Below, piece by piece: positions 1-9,472 of a stretch of DNA of 64,000 bases. The notes beneath the pieces are model-generated. The model searched no databases, had not been told where the DNA came from, and was given only the letters and a program-made list of their open reading frames with translations. The stretch is from an uncultured Lachnospiraceae bacterium (GTDB lineage Bacteria; Bacillota; Clostridia; Lachnospirales; Lachnospiraceae): contig CAJTVK010000003.1 of assembly GCA_910579645.1 (NCBI GenBank), forward strand, positions 12,360 to 76,359, written 5' to 3'. Both the position numbers and the translations under genes were made by a program. Positions within the stretch are counted from its first letter, which is position 1. The number at the start of each line of letters is the position of its first letter.

Positions 1-544
1 AAGACAGCTTTTTGTCATAGACAATGCCGCCTGCCTCTTCCAATGCACTCCGTCTGACGATGACGGCACTGGGACTTCCTATGGTATTTCCGAGATAAAG
101 ATTGCGGTAATCCTGTTTTATCAAAGCTACATCCATATCGGAAATGCACCGTTCGTAGCTATTCTCCTCTCCCACCTGCCGGGTACCGGAAAAAGCCAAC
201 GCCGCTTCGGGATGCCTGTCCAGCATTCCCACAAATTCTTTCAGGCTGTCGGCATTGGCAAACCAATCGTCATGATGCATAATTTTTATATATTCGCCGC
301 CGCTCCTGGCAATCGCCTCGTTCCAGTTCTCCGTAGAGCCAAGCCTCTGTCTGTTTCTGTAATATTTCACATATGTTTTGCCCTGCACCAACCGCTCTAT
401 CTCATCCCCTTCGGAATCGTCCGTCAGGATTACCTCAAAATCCCGGCAGCTTTGCATTTCAATGGAAGAAAGCAGCCGTTCCACCGATTGCGCATTGTTG
501 TATGCCGGAATGCAGATGGATACCTTGAAGCCTTTATTTCCCAT
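1..544 (-). CDS. GT2 family glycosyltransferase, partial (3' end outside window)
   Basis: This frame stays open from an ATG at 544 to the left edge, giving about 181 residues without a stop. The N-terminus reads as a GT-A fold of family GT2: [10 protein letters not shown] (residues 7-16), the nucleotide-binding pair DD at 42-43 and a metal-binding HHDDW at 90-94. [10 protein letters not shown] near the end of the visible part is typical of bacterial GT2 acceptor-side sequence. The start follows AAGGAG/AGGA. The gene overlaps the stop of the upstream GT11-like gene by 11 bp, which suggests translational coupling in one operon. Sugar and linkage cannot be read from the fragment. Confidence 0.88.
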   Translation of the reverse strand, partial: MGNKGFKVSICIPAYNNAQSVERLLSSIEMQSCRDFEVILTDDSEGDEIERLVQGKTYVKYYRNRQRLGSTENWNEAIARSGGEYIKIMHHDDWFANADSLKEFVGMLDRHPEAALAFSGTRQVGEENSYERCISDMDVALIKQDYRNLYLGNTIGSPSAVIVRRSALEEAGGIVYDKKLS

Positions 545-1562
545 GCTTTCCTAAACTCCTTCTTATCTTGCCGGCGGCTTTGCCCGCATAATGCAAAAAT
601 TCATCCTTTTTCTCCTGCCGCCTGACTTCCCTCTCCGAAAAAGGAGACTCCTTTCTGCCGTCGGCCTGCCGGTTCCGCTTATATTGTTCCAGTTCTTCCC
701 GGCAGGCTTCCGCCCCGAACAGCTTCCCCTGCCTGTCCTGATACCAAAACCCGTCATAAATATTCTGCTCCGAGGCCCAATATCCGTCGGACACATTATG
801 CCTTGCCCAATATTTCGGCGCTATGATTTTCTTCACCGTCCGGCTGGTAAACGCCGGAAAAAATGCAAAGGTGGAATTGGAAAGGATAAGATATTCCGCG
901 TTTTTTATCGTCACATAATCCCCTGCCAGGTCAAAATGATATGCCTTTACTTCCGGCAGTACCCGGCCGGCCGCAGCCACGTCGTCAGTCACAATCATAA
1001 ACTCCATATCCGGCTTTATCCTGCGCATATTTTCCATGGCATCCAGCCAATATTTCCTCCGCAGGAACAGCGGACGGATATCCGTATATTCCCCGCCCCG
1101 CATATTTATAACACACAGGTTGTCCCTTGTATACCGATAGGAATCATACTGCTCCTTCACTTCCAGCCATTTCCTGATATCTTCCTTATGGTGGGCAAAA
1201 TATTTTTCCGCCTGCAGATTGCCGTACAGCAATGTATTGTCCGTAATTTTATAAATATCCTCATCCGGCCCTGCCACATAACACCCATGGGTCATGTCGT
1301 GGGCACAGCTTTTCAGATAAAGACGTTTTTCCTTTTCCCGATAAGCCTGATACACCTTTTCCTTCTCTTTTTCCGGAATCGGAATGCCTAAGTCCATATC
1401 CATGAAATACATGCCCTTTTTGCTATGAATATTCACGGCCAGCTGCTCCTGCCCTGCAGTGCCGAATTTATACCCTAAATCCTCTGCAATACATCTGGCC
1501 GACACATAGCAAAACAATTGGTTCCCCAGTCCCTGCCCCTGCAAAAATTCCGTCCCTACCAT
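534..1562 (-). CDS. GT11-like (alpha-1,2-fucosyltransferase-related) glycosyltransferase, divergent
   Basis: A 342-residue protein with the landmarks of family GT11: GQGLGNQLF at residues 9-17, NLQAEKYF at 115-122 and [11 protein letters not shown] at 228-238. Classical members carry HxRRGD at the nucleotide-sugar site; here the matching segment is VINMRGGEY (151-159), so the His and Asp of the motif are replaced. It may use a donor other than GDP-fucose, or be an unusual fucosyltransferase. The C-terminus is long, charged and rich in Lys/Arg/Glu. A GGAGG lies only one base from the ATG, which is unusually tight, although the N-terminus fits the family. It sits between a GT17-like gene and a GT2, in one operon. 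Confidence 0.75.
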   Translation of the reverse strand: MVGTEFLQGQGLGNQLFCYVSARCIAEDLGYKFGTAGQEQLAVNIHSKKGMYFMDMDLGIPIPEKEKEKVYQAYREKEKRLYLKSCAHDMTHGCYVAGPDEDIYKITDNTLLYGNLQAEKYFAHHKEDIRKWLEVKEQYDSYRYTRDNLCVINMRGGEYTDIRPLFLRRKYWLDAMENMRRIKPDMEFMIVTDDVAAAGRVLPEVKAYHFDLAGDYVTIKNAEYLILSNSTFAFFPAFTSRTVKKIIAPKYWARHNVSDGYWASEQNIYDGFWYQDRQGKLFGAEACREELEQYKRNRQADGRKESPFSEREVRRQEKKDEFLHYAGKAAGKIRRSLGKHGK

Positions 1563-1709
1563 ACCTCCATACCGTCACTTTCTGTGTCTGATTTCCTGAC
1601 TTTACTATGTTCTTCCGCTTTCTGTTTTACGCATTCTCGAATTTTCGGCTTTTTCCCTCTGGAACGTGTCTTAAATTTATTTCCCCGATCTGCCGCGCAC
1701 ATCATGTTT

Positions 1710-2573
1710 CTATTTCCAGAATTCATACCACTTCGGCTTCCGGTAGAGCAGATACTGATATTTTTCAATGTTTTCCCGGAGATAGGCCGGAAACGTCCCG
1801 TCAATTTCCACCTGAACCATCTGCGCGTCCCTTCCGAAAATGTCCTGATGGGACTTAATGTTGCGCCTTACCTTGGAAAGCGTGGAACGGTTATTGTATT
1901 CCTGATGAGCCGCGCTCTTTATTTTGTACTTTACCCTGTCTTCCACCGACTGATTCTTGCCGCCGCCCATATAGCTGAAATGCCAGCCGCCGTCCGGCAC
2001 GCGGACTCCCACCGCTTTCTGCTCCTTGTTGCGCAGTTCCTCCGTGGTATACTTGTCCAGCATGCCGTAACGGCACACTTTCGTCCCGAGCCACATAGGC
2101 TTGTCCACCCCGTCAAACTCCCCTGTCACCGAAAGCAGCCTGCCCGACACTTCCTCCATATTCAGATAGCAGTAAAACAGCCTTTGTGCCAACATATAAA
2201 TTTTACCGTCTTCCACCGTAGGAAGCAGCTTTTTCAGCGTCTCCGGGTTCGGTATTTCGTCCACATCACTGAAAATAATGATATCTTCCGGCACGCAGCC
2301 GGCCAGTCCCCTGGCCACCGCACATTTCTGGTGATGATCCCTTGTGAAAGCATCGCAGTCCATGGGGGTGTCGTCCACCACGTTATGGATGATTTTATGC
2401 GCAAACTCTTGGAACATCTCTTTGTTTTCCTCATAAAATAATGGTTTTTTATCGCCGGAGAAGGTTACGGTGGACTCGCTGATGACAAACTTGTCTACCA
2501 CATCCTTTAGGATACTCATGCGTAAGTAGAGAATATCCAGTTCGTTAAAAAATTGAAAGCTATCGTATACCAT
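1710..2573 (-). CDS. GT17-like glycosyltransferase
   Basis: A 287-residue soluble protein. Its opening, MVYDSFQFFNELDILYLRM, is characteristic of GT17, the family that includes eukaryotic beta-1,4-GlcNAc transferase III and many bacterial surface-glycan enzymes. A metal-binding DVDEIPN motif lies at 103-109 and HFSYMGG near residue 190 is also family-like. The start at 2573 was chosen over an upstream in-frame start because GGAGG lies 5 bases before it. The gene sits between a DUF5672 protein and a divergent GT11-like enzyme. It probably adds one sugar to a lipid-linked glycan at the cytoplasmic face; the sugar is unknown. Confidence 0.82.
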   Translation of the reverse strand: MVYDSFQFFNELDILYLRMSILKDVVDKFVISESTVTFSGDKKPLFYEENKEMFQEFAHKIIHNVVDDTPMDCDAFTRDHHQKCAVARGLAGCVPEDIIIFSDVDEIPNPETLKKLLPTVEDGKIYMLAQRLFYCYLNMEEVSGRLLSVTGEFDGVDKPMWLGTKVCRYGMLDKYTTEELRNKEQKAVGVRVPDGGWHFSYMGGGKNQSVEDRVKYKIKSAAHQEYNNRSTLSKVRRNIKSHQDIFGRDAQMVQVEIDGTFPAYLRENIEKYQYLLYRKPKWYEFWK

Positions 2574-2601
2574 TTTTCCTCCTCTTTCCGTTCTGCCCAT
2601 A

Positions 2602-3285
2602 TCAGTAAAATTTCGGGTATTGCGCATTGGTGCCCGCCCATTTGTGGAAGACAAAGGGACGTATGCCCTCCGTTTCCGGCAGCATGGATTCGTGCCCGAA
2701 GTATTTTGCCACTTCAAGAGGAGCGTACCTCATTCCGGCTGCTTCGAATAAATGTCGGTTTTTGCAGCAGATGAATCCGTCCTCGTTGAAGAAGCCATGG
2801 TCCGCCTCAAAAGGAATCCCTGTCTTCGCAGGAAATTCCAGCAGCCGGCGGCTCCTGATAGATACACTGTTCCCTACCCGGCAGATGTTGCCTTCCGCAT
2901 CCCTATATGAAAAGTCGTCCTTTGGCAGCGGGAACGGAGAACCGATATAGTCGTAATCCAAGAATCGATCCTGCCACCTATCGGGATTTACCACGAAACC
3001 GTCATAGTGGACAAGGAGCATGAAATCGGTATGAATGTATTCATGCATGCGGTAAATCATATTGTAATTGAACGCATCGATATTTTTCAGTTTTTCAATG
3101 TGCCGGTATCGGATTCCCTTTGGCAGGAACAGCGGTTTCCTGTGGGTAACCAGTATGGTTTCGGCAAAATCAATGTCTTTCATGCTGTATTCCAAAGCCT
3201 TTACCGTAGCTTTTACCCTTACGCTGTCCATAGCGGCCAAAGTTACGTTGGGCAGCTGCAGGCGGCCGTTTTTATATTCACTCAT
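2602..3285 (-). CDS. DUF5672 family protein
   Basis: A 227-residue protein beginning MSEYKNGRLQLPNVTLAAMD, matching DUF5672, a family often found in bacterial glycan loci and thought to be glycosyltransferase-like. Visible family features are ALEYSMKDIDF near 30-40, a conserved HYDGFVVNP and DYIGSPFP in the middle, and EDGFICC towards the C-terminus. The start at 3285 is supported by AGGAGAG 6-8 bases upstream; a longer reading lacks such a site. No membrane segment is seen. The biochemical role is not established; a transferase or a sugar-modifying role in the polysaccharide pathway is inferred only from neighbours. Confidence 0.75.
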   Translation of the reverse strand: MSEYKNGRLQLPNVTLAAMDSVRVKATVKALEYSMKDIDFAETILVTHRKPLFLPKGIRYRHIEKLKNIDAFNYNMIYRMHEYIHTDFMLLVHYDGFVVNPDRWQDRFLDYDYIGSPFPLPKDDFSYRDAEGNICRVGNSVSIRSRRLLEFPAKTGIPFEADHGFFNEDGFICCKNRHLFEAAGMRYAPLEVAKYFGHESMLPETEGIRPFVFHKWAGTNAQYPKFY

Positions 3286-3346
3286 TGTGTCTCTCCTGTC
3301 TGTTTTCCTGATTTTATGGGAAACGGCGGTTCCTGATAACATAATG

Positions 3347-4369
3347 TCAGGATTTACTGCCTGTCCGCAGCGGAATAATATATTTATCGTACAATTTTAC
3401 CGTATAATAATATAATTGGGGACAGGCCAGCATAAGTTTCATTCTTGCCCTGTCGCCGGAAGCCACGCCGTCCGTCCGGTAAATCCGGCCGATTGTGCCG
3501 TTTTTATTGTCTTCCCGAAGCTGCTTTGCAATTTCCGCCGCATATTTTCTGGTAGTTTTCTCTTTCATAAAGTCAATATAATAGAAGAGCAGCCGGCGGT
3601 AGAAATGGTAAGCCGCCTTGTCCGATAAATCTTCCATTCCGGCTTTCCTTATATAGTCAATCTGTTCCCGCCAAAAAGGAATTTCATCCTGCAGTCTTCG
3701 TTCCCCTGCTTTTTCGTTCATTATGCTGCCTTCCCTGTCCAGCACATAATTGTAATATGCGGTATCCAGGTAGGCCAGCCGTTCCATTTTGCAGAAAGCC
3801 TTAGTGGTAAACATAATATCCTCGGAATTTTTCCCTACCGGAAAACGCATCCCCCGGATTAAGTCCGCGGAAAACAGCTTACTCCAGACGGAATTGTAAA
3901 TCAGATATCTTTCATCCCCGCAGACATATATTTCCAATGCCTCTCTCTTTGATAATGATACACTATTACCTGCGGAAGCGTCAATAACGGCTGTCTTTGT
4001 AATCTGTTTATACCGGCAGGCTGCCACTTCGGCCCCTTCCCTCTCACAAGCCTCATACATGGCACGGTACATATCCGGCTCGATCCAGTCGTCCCCGTCC
4101 ACAAAGCCGATATAATCTCCCGCCGCGGCTTCCAGCCCCGCATTCCTCGCATCGGAAAGCCCGCCGTTCTTTTTGTGGATGACTTTCACTCTGCCGTCCC
4201 GTTCTGCATAAGCGTCGCAGATGTGTCCGGAGCCGTCTGCGGAACCGTCGTCCACCAAAATAATTTCCAGATTTTTATATGTCTGCCCCAGCACGGTATC
4301 CACACAGCGGGGCAAATACTCTTCTATATTATAGACGGCCACTATGACCGAAATCAAAGCTTCTTTCAT
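3347..4369 (-). CDS. GT2 family glycosyltransferase (EpsJ/CpsI type)
   Basis: A 340-residue GT2 enzyme. It opens with ISVIVAVYNIEEYLPRCVD (6-24), followed by DDGSADGSG (40-48), GLSDARNAGL (70-79) and the metal-binding DGDDW (91-95). The C-terminal half is predicted helical with no clear membrane span. The length is usual for capsule and exopolysaccharide GT2 proteins. The start at 4369 follows AGGAG at a spacing of about 12; a longer in-frame version begins with unrelated, uncharacteristic residues. It lies downstream of a GT11 fucosyltransferase in the same operon and probably extends the same repeat unit. Donor and linkage cannot be predicted. Confidence 0.9.
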   Translation of the reverse strand: MKEALISVIVAVYNIEEYLPRCVDTVLGQTYKNLEIILVDDGSADGSGHICDAYAERDGRVKVIHKKNGGLSDARNAGLEAAAGDYIGFVDGDDWIEPDMYRAMYEACEREGAEVAACRYKQITKTAVIDASAGNSVSLSKREALEIYVCGDERYLIYNSVWSKLFSADLIRGMRFPVGKNSEDIMFTTKAFCKMERLAYLDTAYYNYVLDREGSIMNEKAGERRLQDEIPFWREQIDYIRKAGMEDLSDKAAYHFYRRLLFYYIDFMKEKTTRKYAAEIAKQLREDNKNGTIGRIYRTDGVASGDRARMKLMLACPQLYYYTVKLYDKYIIPLRTGSKS

Positions 4370-4448
4370 GACACATTTTTGCTCCTTTCGGGAATCACCG
4401 CAACGGCCTGTATCAGTTCCGAAATCAGTCAGACGCACAAGTTATTTC

Positions 4449-5348
4449 TTAACAGACCTTCCCCGACGCATCTATCCTGACCATATCGGAAGTATAGATA
4501 TCCCGGCAGTCATAAGTATTCAGCCACTTGGCCGGCGCCGCCACGCATTTTCCCTGCGGGTTGGCCAGCCATGCCCCCCACCAGCTGAAACTGCTGTTGG
4601 CAATGATATGATGCCTGCATTTGCTCATCAGCATTAAGTCCAAATATCCCGTCGCCTCCGTAGTGCCTTTGATTACCGTAAAACGCCCGGGCCGTTCTTT
4701 CTTCCTGCACCATTGTTCCGCCCAGACGGAATCGTTGGTAAATACAAAAAAGGACGTATCCGGACATATCTCCCTCAGATAGGCAACCGCTCCGTCATAA
4801 TAGGCATCCGTGCAGATTCCTCCGTACACTTCCGGCGATGCCAGATAGTCTCCCCTGCGGATATGAATGCTGACCGCACCGGCACCGGCCTCCCTGATTC
4901 TCCTTTCATACTCTCCCATCCGCTCTTTTTCCCTTTCTGGCAGTCTGTCCCGTCGGAACCGGAACGCTTCCCGCACCTTATCTTCCACGTCCTTGAAATA
5001 CCGCTCGCTCTGAAAGCATCCGCATAAATAAGAATGCTCTTTCTCCAATACCGCCGCGTCAAAATCCATGGATTTCTCATGGTATTCCGCACTTTTTCTA
5101 CCCAATAGCTTCCGCCGCACCCGGCTGGCCATATCCATAGCCGAATCGGTCAGCCGAATCACTTCCTGCCTGTCCGCTTTCGGATAATCGATACCGAATA
5201 CCCACAGCATGATAGGTCTGGCATTATCAAGCTTGTATTCCGTCACGTCGTCAAACTTCACTTCCCGTCCGAGGGAAACCAGCTTCAGATAAAGGGCATA
5301 CTGAAACATCTGATTCCCGATTCCTCCCGACATCCGTATAATATCCAT
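4449..5348 (-). CDS. GT11 alpha-1,2-fucosyltransferase
   Basis: A 299-residue protein with all GT11 landmarks: SGGIGNQMFQYALY (7-20), CFQSERYF (111-118), the donor-site motif HIRRGDY (162-168), TNDSVWAE near 204 and NSSFSWWGAWL (251-261). Known members transfer L-fucose from GDP-fucose in alpha-1,2 linkage to galactose or GalNAc in O-antigen and capsule units. Length matches the family (about 290-300). GGAGG lies 5 bases before the chosen ATG; a longer reading would overlap asnB by about 200 bases. The start lies only 11 bases beyond the asnB stop, so the two are almost certainly co-transcribed. Confidence 0.92.
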   Translation of the reverse strand: MDIIRMSGGIGNQMFQYALYLKLVSLGREVKFDDVTEYKLDNARPIMLWVFGIDYPKADRQEVIRLTDSAMDMASRVRRKLLGRKSAEYHEKSMDFDAAVLEKEHSYLCGCFQSERYFKDVEDKVREAFRFRRDRLPEREKERMGEYERRIREAGAGAVSIHIRRGDYLASPEVYGGICTDAYYDGAVAYLREICPDTSFFVFTNDSVWAEQWCRKKERPGRFTVIKGTTEATGYLDLMLMSKCRHHIIANSSFSWWGAWLANPQGKCVAAPAKWLNTYDCRDIYTSDMVRIDASGKVC

Positions 5349-5359
5349 CTCCACCTCCG

Positions 5360-7249
5360 TCAGCCGCGGTATTCCGTACACATCCAGGACTGGAACATAA
5401 GCAGAAACCATATTTGTATCCGCCAAATCCCCTTTTCCGTATAATCCTCCCAGATCCGCCTCGCCGCATCCGCGTCCAAAAGCCCCTGCCGCTCCAAAAC
5501 CTTCCTGTCCGTCAGGCTTTCCGCCCATTCTCGCAATTCCGGCTTCCTCAGCCACTGATCGATCGGTATGCTGAATCCTTTTTTGGGGCGTTCCATCATT
5601 GCCTTTGGCACATAACGGTACAGCACGTCACGCAGCACCTTTTTTCCTGTTGTACCCTCTCTTTTATAGGCAATCGGCAGCGACCAGGCAAATTCCACTA
5701 CATCCTTATCCAGCATAGGCACTCTGGTTTCCAAGGAAACCGCCATGGCCGCCCGGTCCACTTTCACCAAAATATCATCCGGATGATACATCAGCATATC
5801 CATCAGCATCACATTGTGATTGACTTCTTTCAGATACCCTTCCTCATATTCATTATACTTATAGGGACAATACTCATGGGTTTTGCTGAGCCGTTTTATG
5901 AGAGGATCCGTTTCATAGGATATTTCGTAAAGCTGCCCCGGGCCTTTCGCTCCCAAAAGGGTTCCTTTCGTCCGGTAAAGAGGGTTTTTCGCCAGCGGAC
6001 TGTGAAGCACCAGACTGCTGCAGGGCTTCCGTATAAAATACGGCACGTTTTTCATCTTCTTCCAAATCCGGCTCACCGATTCATAGGAGGTATACCCGCA
6101 GAACAATTCGTCCCCGCCGTCTCCCGACAGGGAAACGGTCACATGCTCTCTGGTCATCCGGCTTACCAGATAGGTTGGAATCTGGGAGGAATCCGCAAAA
6201 GGCTCCCCGAACATATATGCCAGCCGCGGAATCACTTCAACGGCATCCTTCTGCGTAATATACAGTTCCGTATGCTCCGTTCCCAAATGCCTTGCAATTT
6301 CCTTTGCCGCCACGGCTTCGTTATAACCCTCCGCCTCCATCCCGATAGTAAAACTCCTTACCCGGCTGCCGTGCAGCGACTGCATCAACGCAACCACTGT
6401 GCTGCTGTCAATTCCCGCAGATAAGAAAGCCCCCACCGGCACGTCCGCTTCCATCTGCCCCCGTATAGACTCTTTCAGCAGCCGTTCCAGTTCATCCGCC
6501 GCCTCTTCCCTGCTTCCCCGGAATAAATTTTCCTGCCCCTTTTTTGCCGCCTCTTTCATGGACCAGTATGCCGACAGAGACAGATTCTCCCTGCCGAAAG
6601 GTGCCCGCAAAGTCAGCACCATCCCCGGCTCCAGTTTATAAATCCCCTCATAGACGGAATAAGGTGCAGGAATATACCCGTGAGTAAAATAAATATCCAG
6701 AACTCTCCGGTTAATGGGGCGGCAAAAGCCGTCCAACTGAGCAATGGAACCGATATCCGAAGCAAAAGCAAAGGCTTCCCCGCCGATAAAACCGTAATAC
6801 AGCGGTTTTTCCCCCACTCTGTCCCGCAGCAAATGCAATACCCTATCTTTCTTATCATATAAAGCAATGGCAAACATCCCCTTACACATGGAAATGGCCG
6901 GTTCCACGCCGTATGCCTCCATAGCCTCCAGAAGAACCTCCGTATCCGATGTTCCGCGGAATGCCCTTACCTTTTTTTCCTCCAGCAGGCCGGCCGCAAT
7001 TTTTCTGTAATTATAGATTTCCCCGTTGAATGCCATCACATATCTGCCGCTATGGGATTCCATGGGCTGTGCGCCATTGGCGGACAAATCCACAATAGAA
7101 AGCCTTTTATGCCCGAAAACTACCGTTTTGTCCTCCGATGCCCAAGTCCCTTCCCCATCCGGTCCGCGGTGATGCATCCGACGGTTCATCCTCCCGATAT
7201 TCTCTCTCCAATCCCCCTTCAGATTACAAAATCCTGCAATTCCGCACAT
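5360..7249 (-). CDS. asnB: Glutamine-dependent asparagine synthetase-type amidotransferase (copy 1)
   Basis: A 629-residue class II glutamine amidotransferase. The N-terminal glutaminase domain starts with the nucleophile Cys2 (MCGIAGF) and shows RLSIVDLS (49-56), NGEIYNY (75-81) and SDTE (101-104). The synthetase domain has the ATP pyrophosphatase loop LSAGIDSS (276-283) and SGDGGDELFCGY later. The usual loop is LSGGxDSS; the Gly-to-Ala change is unusual and might affect adenylation. In polysaccharide loci such proteins (WbpS, WbtH) are proposed to amidate uronic acids rather than aspartate. AAGGAG precedes the ATG. Being the second AsnB in a 6-kb stretch, it probably serves glycan modification, not amino-acid supply. 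Confidence 0.9.
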   Translation of the reverse strand: MCGIAGFCNLKGDWRENIGRMNRRMHHRGPDGEGTWASEDKTVVFGHKRLSIVDLSANGAQPMESHSGRYVMAFNGEIYNYRKIAAGLLEEKKVRAFRGTSDTEVLLEAMEAYGVEPAISMCKGMFAIALYDKKDRVLHLLRDRVGEKPLYYGFIGGEAFAFASDIGSIAQLDGFCRPINRRVLDIYFTHGYIPAPYSVYEGIYKLEPGMVLTLRAPFGRENLSLSAYWSMKEAAKKGQENLFRGSREEAADELERLLKESIRGQMEADVPVGAFLSAGIDSSTVVALMQSLHGSRVRSFTIGMEAEGYNEAVAAKEIARHLGTEHTELYITQKDAVEVIPRLAYMFGEPFADSSQIPTYLVSRMTREHVTVSLSGDGGDELFCGYTSYESVSRIWKKMKNVPYFIRKPCSSLVLHSPLAKNPLYRTKGTLLGAKGPGQLYEISYETDPLIKRLSKTHEYCPYKYNEYEEGYLKEVNHNVMLMDMLMYHPDDILVKVDRAAMAVSLETRVPMLDKDVVEFAWSLPIAYKREGTTGKKVLRDVLYRYVPKAMMERPKKGFSIPIDQWLRKPELREWAESLTDRKVLERQGLLDADAARRIWEDYTEKGIWRIQIWFLLMFQSWMCTEYRG

Positions 7250-7267
7250 ATTCCCGCTCCTTCTGCC

Positions 7268-8344
7268 TCATTCCTCCTCGGCCAATTCCGCAAAATCCCC
7301 TTCCGCAATCCGCCTGGCAATGGTTCCCCTTGCCTGCTCCATATCCGTTTTCCACTGCCCGTAAGCGGCATCCCAGCTTTCATAGCCTGCCTGCCCGCGC
7401 CTGTCTTCCAAGCCATATTTTCCTTCCAAATATCTGCCTAAAAATTCCGTGCATTTTTCTGCCCCCACCGCATTGGTATGTCCGCCGTAATCACTGAAAT
7501 CCGAGGCAAAATCTATGCCGATTTCCTCATAATAGTCATTCATGTTCAGAAATTCATACCCATATCCGGCAATGATTTCTTCCATATAATTGTACATCCT
7601 CTGTTTTTCTTCTTCCATCACCGTCGGGGACAGCAGAAATAATGCCTGCAGGTCATTATCCTTCAGATAATTCAGCAGTTTATACAGACATTTCTCCTGA
7701 TATTCCGGCATAGGCTCCTTGTCCGTAATTTCCGAAGTATCCACCGCCTCGCAGGGACCCACCTCATCCGTCATCACATATCCCTTTTCCTTATCCGGCT
7801 TTTCATAGCGGAAACAGGCAATCTGATCCGGCAGTACCATGGTTTTCCAATTGGAATGATATTTGAAAATATCGAAATAGTAAGTATACCTCTCCGCCTT
7901 ATCTTCCACCATGGCATTTATTGTTTTCACCCGGTTCCAAGAATATTTCAGATTATCGGTGACCCCTCTTGTATATGCCATATTATTGGTCAGATCCGTT
8001 TCCCGCGCCGTATACATCCGCATTTCGAAAACAAACAGTTTCGGCTGCTGTGTTTTTCGCACTTCTTCCGTCAGATAGACAGCCGCAGCCGGCCGCTGCA
8101 GATTGCTGGATATGGGATAGGCCGCAATCCCGTATTCCCCCCAAAGCATAGGAGTGGCATAATACGGATACACCGGGCTGGAACCGATAAGAACCACATC
8201 AATGGTATGATCCTTTTCCGCATAGAATCCGGTAAACCTGTCTTTTACGTCTCCGTTGGTACGGATGATGTACGTCACGGTCATAAGTATATATAGGAAT
8301 CCCAATAAAAATATAGCCGATTGCAATGCCTGCCTGCGAGTCAT
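7268..8344 (-). CDS. Membrane-anchored SGNH-type protein, possible glycan O-acylation partner
   Basis: A 358-residue protein with one N-terminal membrane segment (about residues 9-27) and an outside domain. Two blocks resemble SGNH/GDSL hydrolases and AlgJ/DltD-like partners of O-acyltransferases: VLIGSSPVYPYY (51-62), with Ser in GSS at 55-56, and a C-terminal DYGGHTN (285-291) that could supply the Asp/His pair. A FLLSPT segment at 236-241 lies in between. AAGGAG is found about 11 bases before the ATG. It lies between a GT4 and asnB, so it probably acts on the same polysaccharide at the outer face of the membrane. An esterase or acyltransferase role is inference. Confidence 0.65.
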   Translation of the reverse strand: MTRRQALQSAIFLLGFLYILMTVTYIIRTNGDVKDRFTGFYAEKDHTIDVVLIGSSPVYPYYATPMLWGEYGIAAYPISSNLQRPAAAVYLTEEVRKTQQPKLFVFEMRMYTARETDLTNNMAYTRGVTDNLKYSWNRVKTINAMVEDKAERYTYYFDIFKYHSNWKTMVLPDQIACFRYEKPDKEKGYVMTDEVGPCEAVDTSEITDKEPMPEYQEKCLYKLLNYLKDNDLQALFLLSPTVMEEEKQRMYNYMEEIIAGYGYEFLNMNDYYEEIGIDFASDFSDYGGHTNAVGAEKCTEFLGRYLEGKYGLEDRRGQAGYESWDAAYGQWKTDMEQARGTIARRIAEGDFAELAEEE

Positions 8345-8365
8345 CTTCCCTGTTTCTCCTTTTTG

Positions 8366-9463
8366 TCATTTGCCCATAGTTTGGCAAAAATATGCTTCCC
8401 ATTTTTTATTTATTAAATCTGGATTTAACTTTTTCTGTATTTTTGCTGCATTTCTCCCCAACTTTTCTGCACATTCCTGGTCTTTCAATATTTTCTGCAA
8501 GTTTTCTTTCAGTTCTTTCCAGTTGTCCACCTCAGTCAACAACCCGTTCTTTCCATGGGAAATCAACTCCGCCGGCCCTCCGCAGGGGCAGTCCGTGGAT
8601 ATGCAAGGCAGTCCCAGCGCCATTGCCTCTATAAGGGTATTGGGCATTCCCTCCGAATTGGATGACAATACAAAGACAGAAGCTTTATATATCGCCTCTG
8701 CCACATCGGATATGCTGCCGGGCAGATGAACCCTGTCCGCAAGTCCCATTTCCGCTGCCTGCCGGATCAAATCCTGACGAAGTTCACCCTCCCCGTAGAT
8801 GACCAATTCATACTCCGGATACTTTTCCGCCAATGCGGCAAACGCCTTAATAATCATCCTATGGTTCTTATTGGCGTCCACACGCCCAACCGCCACAATC
8901 CGCTTTTCCCGCTCTCCCTCATATGGCTTGCGCATAAAAGCAGGATGAATGGAATTAGGAAGAATCACTGCCTTTTTCCGCACCGCCGGCCCGAAAAATT
9001 TCCTGCTTCCCCGGCTCTGCAGCACAATTCCGTCAGCCAGCGGAAACAATACTCTTGCCGCCAACCGCAGAGCCGCGGAATAATATTCCTCCTTCGGCTC
9101 CCCCCGCACGGAAATAACCACAGGAATACGGAGCATGCGTGAAGTCAGCAATGCCATCATATTGTTTTTCCCGATAAACGAAAGAATCAAATCCGGCCTT
9201 TCCTTCTTCCAAATCCCCCTCAGCCGCAGAAACCGTCCGGCAAAATTAGCAATCCTGTTCTCCCCTATTTCATCCTCCGGAAGTTCCGAGAAAACACGCC
9301 GAATTCCGCGGCTGATACGATATTCATTTTCCGCCCGGTACTGCGTCACTATCGTAACCCGATATCCCCTTGAATAAAAGTATTCCGCCAAATTCACCAA
9401 AACCCGTTCCGATCCGCCCTTATTCAGCGTACTGATAAACATAGCGATATGTTTCTTTCCCAT
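8366..9463 (-). CDS. GT4 family glycosyltransferase
   Basis: A 365-residue GT-B enzyme of family GT4. The N-terminal domain begins KHIAMFISTLNKGGSERVL, the usual GT4 acceptor-domain opening. The C-terminal donor domain has VGRVDANKNH, HLPGSISDV and the EX7E motif in SEGMPNTLIEAMALG. CISTDCPCGGPAELI closes the donor site; the same STDCPCGGP-type segment occurs in the GT4 at 31624-32733, so the two may be paralogues. No membrane span is visible. It is flanked by asnB and an SGNH protein with short gaps of 9 and 21 bases. It probably adds a sugar at the cytoplasmic face. Confidence 0.92.
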   Translation of the reverse strand: MGKKHIAMFISTLNKGGSERVLVNLAEYFYSRGYRVTIVTQYRAENEYRISRGIRRVFSELPEDEIGENRIANFAGRFLRLRGIWKKERPDLILSFIGKNNMMALLTSRMLRIPVVISVRGEPKEEYYSAALRLAARVLFPLADGIVLQSRGSRKFFGPAVRKKAVILPNSIHPAFMRKPYEGEREKRIVAVGRVDANKNHRMIIKAFAALAEKYPEYELVIYGEGELRQDLIRQAAEMGLADRVHLPGSISDVAEAIYKASVFVLSSNSEGMPNTLIEAMALGLPCISTDCPCGGPAELISHGKNGLLTEVDNWKELKENLQKILKDQECAEKLGRNAAKIQKKLNPDLINKKWEAYFCQTMGK

Positions 9464-9472
9464 ATATAGCCC

